Assembly: GCA_029960045.1 (NCBI GenBank)
Contig: JASCOV010000002.1
Coordinates: 434,001-498,000, forward strand
DNA: 64,000 bases
Origin: Flavobacteriaceae bacterium PS02293
GTDB taxonomy: Bacteria > Bacteroidota > Bacteroidia > Flavobacteriales > Weeksellaceae
Reading direction: 5' to 3'
Shown here: positions 17,526 through 25,276 of the stretch, in pieces
How the letters are laid out: every line of letters begins with the position of its first letter
Position numbering within the stretch: the first letter of the stretch is position 1
Translations under genes and position numbers: made by a program
Notes under the pieces: model-generated
Seen by the model: only the letters and a program-made list of their open reading frames with translations
Told to the model about the DNA's origin: nothing
The model's database searches: none

Positions 17526-17930
17526 ATGAAAAATATTTTTTATACCTCAATGTTAGTTCTAGCATTGGCTTCTTGTACCAGTAGGGTAGGAAATGCTTCA
17601 AAAGTTGGGAAAACTCAGGCTGCAGTCACAGGTACACAATGGGTTCTGGCAGACGATATTACAAACAAGCCAACTCTATTGATAGAACAAAACCGAATTT
17701 CTGGAAATGCAGGCTGCAACAATTATTTTTCTGATGCCGTAATTGATACTTCTGCGGGTAATTTTTCTGCGAAGAACATTGGCTCTACAAGGAAAATGTG
17801 CAACAATATGACTGCTGAAACTAGTTACATCAGCGTTTTGCAGGAAGTAAACAAATATGTAGTGACAGAAACGACTTTGGAATTATATAAAGACAATCTA
17901 TTGTTACTAAAGTTCAACAAGCAACAGTAA
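17526..17930 (+). CDS. META-domain (HslJ-like) lipoprotein
   Basis: 134-aa lipoprotein from ATG 17526; the lipobox LASC puts the lipid on Cys17. The META domain (about residues 40-130) shows the family signature: a GTQWVL strand, NAGCNNYF in the middle and a late KMCNNMTAE segment. HslJ-type proteins are linked to heat shock and novobiocin resistance in E. coli, but the biochemical role is not known. Two cysteines in the domain may form a disulfide. It is a single gene with its own promoter and terminator. Confidence 0.82.
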   Translation: MKNIFYTSMLVLALASCTSRVGNASKVGKTQAAVTGTQWVLADDITNKPTLLIEQNRISGNAGCNNYFSDAVIDTSAGNFSAKNIGSTRKMCNNMTAETSYISVLQEVNKYVVTETTLELYKDNLLLLKFNKQQ

Positions 17931-17950
17931 TTCTATAAATAAAAAACAAT

Positions 17951-17982
17951 AAAAAAGGAACTCAAATTTGAGTTCCTTTTTT
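17951..17982. terminator. Bidirectional terminator
   Basis: A 32-bp near-perfect palindrome with outer A6/T6 tracts and the core GGAACTCAAATTTGAGTTCC. It separates the convergent META lipoprotein (plus) and acidic-protein (minus) genes and can serve both. Confidence 0.85.
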
Positions 17983-17983
17983 A

Positions 17984-18229
17984 TTATTCTTCGTCTTCTT
18001 CCTCGTCGTCGTATTTTGCAAGTTCTTCATCACACCATTTGAAGGCTTCTTCCACAACTTTTGTAGCCTCGTTTGCTACAGTTTCTTCATCATCTCCTTC
18101 CAAGTCATCCAACCATTCTACATCCTCTTCCTCTACGTTAAGGATAAAACGTGGATACTCTGTGTGAACTACAAAAAGATCTTCTGGAAATTCAGAATTG
18201 TCGGCTAATAAAAACTTAGGTAATTTCAT
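17984..18229 (-). CDS. Small acidic hypothetical protein, 81 aa
   Basis: Highly acidic cytoplasmic protein ending in a run of Asp and Glu (residues 74-81). The N-terminal half has beta-strand-like segments (PKFLLADNSEFPEDLFVVHT) followed by an acidic helix. I recall similar short acidic proteins being widespread but uncharacterised in Flavobacteriia. It starts after a leader of about 140 nt if the promoter element at 18371 is used. Convergent with the META lipoprotein gene. No function is assigned. Confidence 0.7.
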   Translation of the reverse strand: MKLPKFLLADNSEFPEDLFVVHTEYPRFILNVEEEDVEWLDDLEGDDEETVANEATKVVEEAFKWCDEELAKYDDEEEDEE

Positions 18230-18350
18230 ATGTAAATATTTATTGTTTTTTTAAAGGTCATATGTTATCGCTTTTTAGTTTTTTCTATCCAATGGTAGAT
18301 TTTTAACGGCGATTTCATAATATAAAAGTTTAAAATAAATCAGAGCATTT

Positions 18351-18378
18351 GTGACTGTCACTCTATGGTTCAAAGATA
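18351..18378 (-). promoter_or_regulatory. Promoter element and palindrome upstream of the acidic protein gene
   Basis: Minus-strand TATCTTTG (18371-18378) is followed 9 bp downstream by the perfect 11-bp palindrome GTGACTGTCAC (18351-18361), near the expected transcription start. The palindrome is a possible operator. The leader between it and 18229 also holds a 17-codon open frame of doubtful meaning. Confidence 0.4.
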
Positions 18379-18465
18379 GAAAAATTCCCGAAATTAATTA
18401 TTGATAATTATTTTTTTTGATGATGAATGTAATTTCAGACCGATCTACTTTATAACCATCAAAAC

Positions 18466-19038
18466 TTATTCTTTATATAGCCTTTTTTTCTCTGCAAGAT
18501 AATAGCTTGTGTCCTTATCTATATAGATTGAAAAAGCATTTCCAAGACTGTCAAAATATGCTTTTGGTAAAACCATTTTCTTTTTGATGGTCGGTATTTT
18601 GATTAATTCCGTTTTGTGGTTATCCCAATAATTCCATTCTCCGATGTAATTATTAGTAAGCAGATTCACGCTGGATTCTCCGCTTCCGTCATTGTTGGCT
18701 GGCCCAAATTCATAACGTTCCATTCCAATCAACCGCATCTTTCCGGTTTCCTTTTCGAAGCGAAATTGGTAAGCATATCCAGCTCGCATCTGATTAAGTT
18801 TTACTTTGAAACCATTTTTACTTTTGTCAAAAAATATTTCCCCGGAATCTTCAAATTGATCAGATGATACTTTTTTGAATTTCTGCGAAGAAAGTTGATA
18901 AACCACGGCTCCTATTTTGGAATCCAAATACACTTTGTCATTAATCTTATCACCGTCAAAATCTGCAGAAAGTATTTTCTCCTGCGCAAAAATCAGCGTA
19001 GGAAAAAGGCAAAACAACAAATACTTTTTTGCAAACAT
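18466..19038 (-). CDS. Hypothetical secreted protein, 190 aa
   Basis: Exported protein with a signal peptide ending near residue 18 (PTLIFAQ). It begins with an FG-GAP-like calcium-type motif, SADFDGDKINDKVYLDSK, near residues 24-41, then a beta-rich body. Aromatic and lysine-rich strands such as AYQFRFEKETGKMRLIGMER suggest a periplasmic beta fold. No enzymatic motif is seen. Its start is 6 bp from the end of the 3-hydroxyacyl-CoA dehydrogenase gene upstream on the same strand, so the two are probably cotranscribed without a clear functional link. Confidence 0.7.
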   Translation of the reverse strand: MFAKKYLLFCLFPTLIFAQEKILSADFDGDKINDKVYLDSKIGAVVYQLSSQKFKKVSSDQFEDSGEIFFDKSKNGFKVKLNQMRAGYAYQFRFEKETGKMRLIGMERYEFGPANNDGSGESSVNLLTNNYIGEWNYWDNHKTELIKIPTIKKKMVLPKAYFDSLGNAFSIYIDKDTSYYLAEKKRLYKE

Positions 19039-19044
19039 TTCGAT

Positions 19045-19935
19045 CTATTTTAAGAACATTTTCGAAACTTTCTCCGCTTTTTTACTTTCGGAATAATCGT
19101 AGAAACCTTCGCCGGATTTCACGCCTTTTTTACCGGCCATTACCATATTCACTAATAATGGATTAGGTGCATATTTCGGATTTTTGAAGCCGTCGTACAT
19201 TACATTCAATATTGCTAAGCAAACATCGAGACCAATAAAATCTGCCAATTGCAAAGGTCCCATTGGATGAGCCATTCCGAGTTTCATCACAGTGTCAATT
19301 TCCTCAACACCAGCAACGCCGTTATAAAGTGTTTCTATAGCTTCGTTGATCATCGGCATCAGAATTCTGTTGGCTACAAATCCTGGATAATCATTCACTT
19401 CGGTTGGAACTTTTCCTAAAGTTTTACTCAATTCAAAAATCTCATTAAATGTTTCTTTGGAAGTCGAATAACCTTTGATGATTTCCACCAATTTCATAAT
19501 CGGAACCGGATTCATAAAGTGCATTCCGATGACTTTTTCCGGACGTTTTGTTGCAGCAGCAATTTGAGTAATTGAGATTGATGAAGTATTGGTCGCAAGA
19601 ATACAATTGGACGGAGCAAGTTCGTCCATCTGTGCAAATATTCTTAGTTTAAGATCTAAGTTTTCTGTTGCTGCTTCTACAATAAGATCAGCATTTGGAG
19701 CGGCATCTTTTAAGTCGGTCAATGTTGTAATATTTCCAAGTGTACTTGCTTTTTCTTCCTCAGTCAGGTTTCCTTTGGCGATGATTCTGTCAAGGTTGGT
19801 AGTAATGGTTTTTATGGCTTTATCAAGATTTTCTTGTTTCACATCTACCAAATTTACCTGGAATCCACTTTGAGCAAAAGTATGGGCAATCCCGTTTCCC
19901 ATAGTTCCTGCACCTATTACAACAATGTTTTTCAT
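19045..19935 (-). CDS. 3-hydroxybutyryl-CoA / 3-hydroxyacyl-CoA dehydrogenase
   Basis: NAD-dependent dehydrogenase of 296 aa that oxidises (S)-3-hydroxyacyl-CoA or reduces acetoacetyl-CoA. The NAD-binding Rossmann motif GAGTMGNGIA is at residues 8-17. The catalytic-region motifs ATNTSSISI and HFMNPVPIMKLVE (catalytic His) are intact, and the helical C-terminal domain with PGFVANRILMPMINEA is complete. The length matches stand-alone Hbd/PaaH enzymes. No thiolase or enoyl-CoA hydratase is adjacent, so whether it serves fatty acid, butyrate or phenylacetate metabolism is open. Confidence 0.9.
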   Translation of the reverse strand: MKNIVVIGAGTMGNGIAHTFAQSGFQVNLVDVKQENLDKAIKTITTNLDRIIAKGNLTEEEKASTLGNITTLTDLKDAAPNADLIVEAATENLDLKLRIFAQMDELAPSNCILATNTSSISITQIAAATKRPEKVIGMHFMNPVPIMKLVEIIKGYSTSKETFNEIFELSKTLGKVPTEVNDYPGFVANRILMPMINEAIETLYNGVAGVEEIDTVMKLGMAHPMGPLQLADFIGLDVCLAILNVMYDGFKNPKYAPNPLLVNMVMAGKKGVKSGEGFYDYSESKKAEKVSKMFLK

Positions 19936-19952
19936 TTATATAATTTTTTTAT

Positions 19953-20696
19953 TTAAAATACTTTTTCAAAAATTCCGATAGTACATCCGGAACATGTTTC
20001 AATAACCAAATTTCTATCTTTTATATGATTATAGATTTTAGATTCATCAGAATCTAATTCAATTAAGTTCTTTTTTAATAGCTTATTTATTTCAGAATAA
20101 CCCCACATCTGTTTTTCACTATTGTAAGATTTCATCCATTTTATATATTGTTCTACATTTTTAATATTATTTAATTCTACACCATCAATTTGCTTGATTT
20201 TTATCATTGCAAAGCCACAACCATGCCCAAATATTTCTTGATGTAATATATCTTTAAGAAAATCTTCAATTGATGTTTTGGTATTGTAAAAAGTATTGTG
20301 AATGTTAATGTAATTATTAATTTCAGGATCAAATTTATTAGCAATTTTTAATTTCTCTCCTTCATAAATGATAAGCCTGTCAACAATTTTATTTTTAAAA
20401 TAAAATAAATGAATTTTTGCGCCCGGATAACGAAAGCCACTTTTGAAATTGTAAGAATAAGTAATATAAAAAATACTTTCTTTCAATCCAAAATCTAAAT
20501 CTCTTGTAACTGCGTGATTGTATCGAGATATTTCTGAGATATTCTCGAAATTTTCATTTTTAATATTTTGAATTTTTGTAGAATCCGAAGAGAAGATAAA
20601 GTTTTCAAATTCTTTTCGAGCTAATTCATAATTATCTTTTTGACAGAACATTGTCAATGAAATTAAGGTCAACAAAAAAGAAAATATAAATTTCAT
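19953..20696 (-). CDS. Hypothetical exported protein, 247 aa
   Basis: Not recognised. The N-terminus is a signal peptide, possibly a lipoprotein signal with Cys18 (LTMFCQ). The body is Asn/Ile/Lys-rich and mixed alpha/beta. Three cysteines near the C-terminus (CSGC in ETCSGCTIGIFEKVF) could bind metal or form disulfides. Its start codon overlaps the stop of the DNA methyltransferase gene by one base, so it is translationally coupled to it, although a periplasmic protein is an unlikely part of a DNA modification system. Confidence 0.65.
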   Translation of the reverse strand: MKFIFSFLLTLISLTMFCQKDNYELARKEFENFIFSSDSTKIQNIKNENFENISEISRYNHAVTRDLDFGLKESIFYITYSYNFKSGFRYPGAKIHLFYFKNKIVDRLIIYEGEKLKIANKFDPEINNYINIHNTFYNTKTSIEDFLKDILHQEIFGHGCGFAMIKIKQIDGVELNNIKNVEQYIKWMKSYNSEKQMWGYSEINKLLKKNLIELDSDESKIYNHIKDRNLVIETCSGCTIGIFEKVF

Positions 20697-21697
20697 TAAT
20701 GTAATTTCTCCAAGTAATAAAGATATTCTGTCGTCCCCGAAGCTTTGTGATTTCTGTTCTCTTCTTTATCCGCACGGAAACGTTGATACTCGGTTGTAAA
20801 TATATCATATTTCCCGAATTTGGAAAGTATCTTTTTAATTTCACTTTCTGGCATCAATCCTTCATTGTTATAACTAAGGAAAATATGCTGGAATTTCGCA
20901 TTTTTAATGAGCTCTTCAAAGCTTTTTGCAACTTCAACTTTGCTGCAATATTTTGATTTTTGATAATCTCTCAGTCCCGTTTTTCCTTTTGGAGAGAATT
21001 GGTCGTATTTTGCAATTGTATTTAGGAGATGATAATTAGCTCCGTATTGACGAGCGTTGTAAGGTGGATCGAGATACAGAATGTCACCTTCGATTTTTTT
21101 GATTAATTCGTTAGCATCTTCATTATAAACCTCGTGTTTATTTTCCGTGATTTCAAAAAAAGAAGGAACCAATTCCAGTTTTTTTTGAGCTGATTTTTTT
21201 ATTTGTTTAAGAAATGCTCCATAAACGGAAGCCGTGTTGGCAACTTTATCAGCTGCTTCCAAAAGTGAACAAAGCAGAAAATAATATTGATCTTCATTGA
21301 TTGTTTTTGAAACGTTCCAATCTTCGATTTTCTGTCGAGCAGCGTCAATCTTTTTTCCGTTTTCTTCCGAAAAATAAAGCCTTTCCGATTTCCCGTTTTC
21401 AGAATATTCTTTTGAGATAAAACCGGATTTTCCTTCAATCGAATTCAATTCTTCTATTAAATTTTCAAATTCAATTTTTTGATGATTTCCAATATAATTC
21501 CTATTGAGAACATAGCTGTAAAACTCAAAATCGTTGCTGATAACTTTTTTAGTTTCTGCTTTGAAGTTTCTTCCGACGATTCCGGTTCCGGCGAAGAGAT
21601 CGCAAAATATTTTGTTGGATAAATCTTTACCAACAACTTGATAAACGCTTTGTCTGATAAAATCCGAAAGTTTGTTTTTGGAACCGATGTAATTCAT
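20696..21697 (-). CDS. D12-class DNA N6-adenine methyltransferase
   Basis: SAM-dependent adenine methyltransferase of 333 aa, related to Dam/FokI-type enzymes. It opens with the D12 signature YIGSKNKL. The SAM-binding motif DLFAGTGIVG is near residues 33-42 and the catalytic DPPY at 210-213. Between them lies a target-recognition region (about 85-190). Three bp upstream on the same strand sits a 204-aa protein with a PD-(D/E)XK-like motif, so this may be the modification half of a type II restriction-modification system. The recognition sequence is not predictable from the sequence alone. Confidence 0.88.
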   Translation of the reverse strand: MNYIGSKNKLSDFIRQSVYQVVGKDLSNKIFCDLFAGTGIVGRNFKAETKKVISNDFEFYSYVLNRNYIGNHQKIEFENLIEELNSIEGKSGFISKEYSENGKSERLYFSEENGKKIDAARQKIEDWNVSKTINEDQYYFLLCSLLEAADKVANTASVYGAFLKQIKKSAQKKLELVPSFFEITENKHEVYNEDANELIKKIEGDILYLDPPYNARQYGANYHLLNTIAKYDQFSPKGKTGLRDYQKSKYCSKVEVAKSFEELIKNAKFQHIFLSYNNEGLMPESEIKKILSKFGKYDIFTTEYQRFRADKEENRNHKASGTTEYLYYLEKLH

Positions 21698-21700
21698 GAA

Positions 21701-22315
21701 TTAAGCTTTGATCCAAATCAAATCAGAAAGGATCTCGTGAGATTCCAAATTTAAGGAAACTAAATTGTCTGTCGAAAAATTGCTGAGATATTCTGTGATT
21801 TTTTCTTTGATTAAAGAAAGTTCGGTTTTCAATTTCCAATGTTCTCCATTTTTCTCATCAAAAAAAATAATGAAAAGTCGATTAGCGTAATGTTTCCTTC
21901 CTTGCTGACTTTGATTGTTGTAAAGCCATTCAATCAATTCTTTCTTGTGATCAACAGCATAATCGAAAATTTTCCCAAATTGTCTCGGAAACACACTGCT
22001 TTTATGATCAAACGGAATTCCTGAAATATAAAAATCCACCGTCTTAGAAAACTGATTTTCTTCTTTTTTAACTAATGAACTTGAAACGAAAATAGACTCA
22101 ACAGCTTTTGCAGACCAGAAATTCAGCCAACGGTTGAAAGCGTAATTTCTCAAACCTTCATCAAAATCTTTACATTGACTTTCCAGACTTTGAAAATCAT
22201 TAGTCTGATAAATGAATTTCGTTTTTCTGTCCCATTCATCGGTTTGTCTTCTTCCCCAACTGTAAGGAAAATCAAGACGTTTTTTGAGTTCGAATTCAAA
22301 AGAAGGAAGGTTCAT
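21701..22315 (-). CDS. Candidate PD-(D/E)XK restriction endonuclease
   Basis: 204-aa cytoplasmic protein with no family I recognise. It has a pattern fitting the PD-(D/E)XK nuclease core: Glu73 on a helix (SAKAVESIF), Asp94 on a strand (TVDFYIS), then Asp103-x-Lys105 on the next strand (FDHKSS), followed by a helix and the strand NRLFIIFFD. The gene ends 3 bp before a DNA adenine methyltransferase gene on the same strand, the usual order and spacing for compact type II systems. The nuclease call is an inference from motif and neighbour; a structural search would decide it. Confidence 0.5.
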   Translation of the reverse strand: MNLPSFEFELKKRLDFPYSWGRRQTDEWDRKTKFIYQTNDFQSLESQCKDFDEGLRNYAFNRWLNFWSAKAVESIFVSSSLVKKEENQFSKTVDFYISGIPFDHKSSVFPRQFGKIFDYAVDHKKELIEWLYNNQSQQGRKHYANRLFIIFFDEKNGEHWKLKTELSLIKEKITEYLSNFSTDNLVSLNLESHEILSDLIWIKA

Positions 22316-22329
22316 TATGCTTTTGAATA

Positions 22330-23094
22330 TTAAGATTTATGCTGATTGGATTCTTTCATTTCAAAATAACAATCTTCACAAATTAATTTGATTTTTGCAA
22401 ATGCTTCTGATACGTCGTTCCAGCCATCACATTCTATTCTCTTCTTCTCACATTCATCACACCAAGCTGCAAAATCATCATCCTCGTCCAAGTCCATTCC
22501 TTTGAAAGTTTCAAATGCTTCTTCAAAACCATTTTGCGAATTAAGTTCTAAATGCTGACAAACAAAAGCTGGACGTTTAAAGCCGTGATTGCCACAATCT
22601 ACAGTTTTTTGTTTTAGTTTTCTAACTTCAAGATTATTTTCTGAATCAACCTTTTCTGTCAATAAAACATAATAGTTCAAATTGTCGCAATTGATTTTAT
22701 AAACGCCAATTCCATTTAATAAATTTTGACTAATTGCTAAAAATTCCCAACCATCAAACTCATCACTTGGAAAAGTTCCGTTAGTTAATTTTTCATATTG
22801 GTTCTTTTCTCCGAATTGCTTAATTTGTAAAGTCTCAATTTTATTTTTCTCACTCAAATAATTATTGAACCAGCTCCACATCCAAGTGTTTTTATTTAAA
22901 GAATAAGTTCCAATAGGTATATATCTGAAGAAAATTTCATCAATTTCATCATTGTATAATCTCAATATTGATGATTCATCGTCATAAAACCAATGTGCAT
23001 ACGAATCAATATCAAATTCTTCCTTAAATCTATCTTGAATTGAAATTACGCGATTAAGTTCTGCTTTTGCAAATTCTTTATAATCAATCATCAT
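22330..23094 (-). CDS. Hypothetical zinc-finger-like protein, DUF6882-like N-terminus
   Basis: 254-aa cytoplasmic protein. The first 140 residues resemble DUF6882 proteins (GTYSLNKNTWMWSWFNNYLS near 62-81). The C-terminal part has probable zinc-binding pairs: Cys167/His170 with Cys179/His181, and Cys212-x2-Cys215 with Cys239-x2-Cys242. An acidic stretch (DLDEDDD) lies at 201-207. It lies 14 bp upstream of the putative endonuclease gene and directly after a lipoprotein gene (stop and start adjoin), so all may share a transcript. A role in the restriction cassette is possible but unproven. Confidence 0.65.
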   Translation of the reverse strand: MMIDYKEFAKAELNRVISIQDRFKEEFDIDSYAHWFYDDESSILRLYNDEIDEIFFRYIPIGTYSLNKNTWMWSWFNNYLSEKNKIETLQIKQFGEKNQYEKLTNGTFPSDEFDGWEFLAISQNLLNGIGVYKINCDNLNYYVLLTEKVDSENNLEVRKLKQKTVDCGNHGFKRPAFVCQHLELNSQNGFEEAFETFKGMDLDEDDDFAAWCDECEKKRIECDGWNDVSEAFAKIKLICEDCYFEMKESNQHKS

Positions 23095-23931
23095 TTATTT
23101 TGCAAAATCTATCTTTCCGTTAGTATATGAAAAAGTCCAATTTTTCGTTAATGTCAAAGTTAAATTCCCATCTATATCAAATACTTTTTTTTCGTAACGA
23201 GAGTAATTGTTTTCCGATAAAGAGCGATTGAAAAGCTCGTCAAATATCATTAGTTTTTTCGTTGGATTTGCATAATTGTCGTAGTTTTTGAATATCTCTA
23301 ATGTTCTCATTTTAGGATACTGTGCGTACGGTTCATATTGCTGATTAACTGGATTATAAACAAGAAGGCGTGTCACTGTACTATCAAGATTTCCCTGAGT
23401 ATTGTAATGATATTTGGTTTCCGAAATGGGCTTATTTTGTTTCTTAAAAGACCTTATTAGTTGATTTCCTGAATAATAATACTGAATAGTGTCATTGAAT
23501 GTATCAGCAAAAATGTCCTTAGTCGTTTTTTTGACAATTTTTCCGTTTAATAATGAGAAATGTTTTTGATAGATATATAATAGATCCGGCTGAGAAATTG
23601 ATTTTTCCTGAATAGTGATATCATTATTTCCATAAGCAACTTCATTATAGATATCTTTTGAAAACATATATTCGAAACCAGTAGATTGTGGTACTCCTAC
23701 AAATCCTCCGTTTCTCTTTGTTGGTCTTCCTTGATTATCATAATCTAAAGTGATGATTCCGTCTGTAGTAGTGGGAAAAATACTACCTGGCGTATCCATA
23801 TTTCTATAATGGTATGAATATAATGAAGGCTCTTCAACAGTTTCAGAATTTTCATCTCTATTCTTCTCACAACTCAGAATAAAAATTGAGAGTAAAAGGA
23901 AATAAATAGTTTTGTTATTAGTTTTTTTCAT
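23095..23931 (-). CDS. Hypothetical lipoprotein, 278 aa
   Basis: Lipoprotein with Cys21 (FILSC), followed by the charged, surface-type sequence EKNRDEN. The body has several YxYxxxGN-type repeats (YDNQGRPTK, YHYNTQGNLDST, FDIDGNLTLT) that resemble RHS/YD-repeat-like or DUF4595-type beta strands. No catalytic motif is seen. It ends immediately before the DUF6882-like gene begins. I recognise only the general lipoprotein class common in Flavobacteriia. Confidence 0.65.
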   Translation of the reverse strand: MKKTNNKTIYFLLLSIFILSCEKNRDENSETVEEPSLYSYHYRNMDTPGSIFPTTTDGIITLDYDNQGRPTKRNGGFVGVPQSTGFEYMFSKDIYNEVAYGNNDITIQEKSISQPDLLYIYQKHFSLLNGKIVKKTTKDIFADTFNDTIQYYYSGNQLIRSFKKQNKPISETKYHYNTQGNLDSTVTRLLVYNPVNQQYEPYAQYPKMRTLEIFKNYDNYANPTKKLMIFDELFNRSLSENNYSRYEKKVFDIDGNLTLTLTKNWTFSYTNGKIDFAK

Positions 23932-23955
23932 AAATAGTTTTTTTATGGTAATTAT

Positions 23956-24921
23956 TTACTTTTGTATCAACCTCACAATCTCCAAAGCAACTTTCAAAGC
24001 TTCCGTTCCGTCTTCCAAAGAAACCTGTACAGGAACATCATATTCAATCGCATTTGCGAAACTTTCCAACTCATCAAGAATAGCATTATTCGGCTGAATG
24101 TTCGGATATTCAAAAAGAATCTGGTTTTTCTCGCCTTCCGCATTTTCTATAATCATATCAAAGTCAGACGGATTTTCCGGCGCAGGTTTCATACGGATAA
24201 CTTCCGCTTTTTTCTCAAGAAAATCTACAGAAACATAAGCATCTTGCTGGAAAAACCTCGATTTTCTCATCGCTTTCATTGATATTCTGGAAGTTGTCAA
24301 ATTTGCAACACAACCATTTTCAAACTCAATTCTGGCGTTACAAATGTCTGGTGTTTTGCTCACAACGGAAACACCACTTGCGTGAATCAATTTCACTTTC
24401 GACTTTACCAAACTCAACAAGATATCCAAATCGTGAATCATCAAATCCAAAACCACAGAAACATCCGTTCCTCTCGGGTTGAATTCCGCCAATCTGTGAA
24501 TCTCGATAAACATTGGATTTTTGATATAGTCTTTCGCACCAATAAAAGCCGGATTATACCTTTCAACGTGACCAACCTGCGCCTTGATTCCAAATTCTCT
24601 GCATTTATAAAGAATTTCCTCAGCTTGTTCCAGCGTTTGCGTCACAGGTTTTTCGATGAAAAAATGGATGCCCTTTTCAATCGCTTTTATGGCATAATCG
24701 TAGTGATAAACAGTTGGCGTAACGATATCCAGCATTTCAATTTCTTCTAACAAATCTTCGAAACTTTCAAAATATTTGTAACCGAACTCTGCTGCCAGTT
24801 TTCGTCCGTTTTCTGCATCTTTATCGTGAAAACCAACGAGTTCGTATTTTTCAGATTGATTCAGTAATCTCAAATGGATTTTCCCCAAATGTCCCGCTCC
24901 TACAAGTCCTGCTTTTATCAT
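23956..24921 (-). CDS. Gfo/Idh/MocA-family oxidoreductase
   Basis: NAD(P)-dependent sugar or inositol-type oxidoreductase of 321 aa. The Rossmann motif GAGHLGKIH is at residues 8-16. The family's EKPVTQTLEQA segment, with the catalytic Lys region, lies near residue 93. A conserved HDLDI near 170 and the C-terminal beta-sheet domain are present. The paralogue at 25277-26305 shares only the family fold. Substrate is unknown. The neighbours give no pathway clue. Confidence 0.85.
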   Translation of the reverse strand: MIKAGLVGAGHLGKIHLRLLNQSEKYELVGFHDKDAENGRKLAAEFGYKYFESFEDLLEEIEMLDIVTPTVYHYDYAIKAIEKGIHFFIEKPVTQTLEQAEEILYKCREFGIKAQVGHVERYNPAFIGAKDYIKNPMFIEIHRLAEFNPRGTDVSVVLDLMIHDLDILLSLVKSKVKLIHASGVSVVSKTPDICNARIEFENGCVANLTTSRISMKAMRKSRFFQQDAYVSVDFLEKKAEVIRMKPAPENPSDFDMIIENAEGEKNQILFEYPNIQPNNAILDELESFANAIEYDVPVQVSLEDGTEALKVALEIVRLIQK

Positions 24922-24976
24922 AGCTTAATTTTCTTCAAGTCGTAAATTTAAGAATTATAGCAACTCAACATAAAAA

Positions 24977-25008
24977 AAGACTCAGAATTTTTCACCTTTC
25001 TGAGTCTT
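24977..25008. terminator. Hairpin terminator upstream of the 23956 gene
   Basis: 11-bp stem (AAGACTCAGAA and complement) with a 10-nt loop and A/T flanks. It probably ends transcription of the minus-strand gene at 25277-26305. Confidence 0.65.
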
Positions 25009-25024
25009 GTCATTTTAAATATTA

Positions 25025-25158
25025 TTTGGGCAGCTTTATCCGCCTGTAGTTTATCCTGAGCTTGTCGAAGGGCTCCCAATCTTTTTTGCAGACGATTTCA
25101 GATTAAATAGAAATTGAGAACAAGCAAAAAAAGGATTTCCGCTCAAGTCAGGCTGCAG
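25025..25158 (+). repeat. Dispersed composite repeat, subfamily B copy 1
   Basis: Starts TTTGGGCAGCTTTATCCGCC, has the shared block TTTATCCTGAGCTTGTCGAA, and ends GGATTTCCGCTCAAGTCAGG then CTGCAG. It occupies most of the 355-bp gene-free gap between two oxidoreductase genes. The remainder of the gap, to 25276, is A/T-rich with a CATAACTCATAA-type low-complexity tract. Confidence 0.75.
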
Positions 25159-25276
25159 ATTCAACATAAAACACGATTTGTCATAAAATACAAATTTTGT
25201 CATTCTGAAAGAATCTAAACTGTGAGAAATATTTAGGAAAATTGAGAATAATAATTCATCACCTATAACTCATAAT

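Noticed and set aside
20632..20844. Separate 70-residue gene at the junction of the methyltransferase and exported protein genes
   Set aside because: Out-of-frame reading across two conserved genes with no initiation context.
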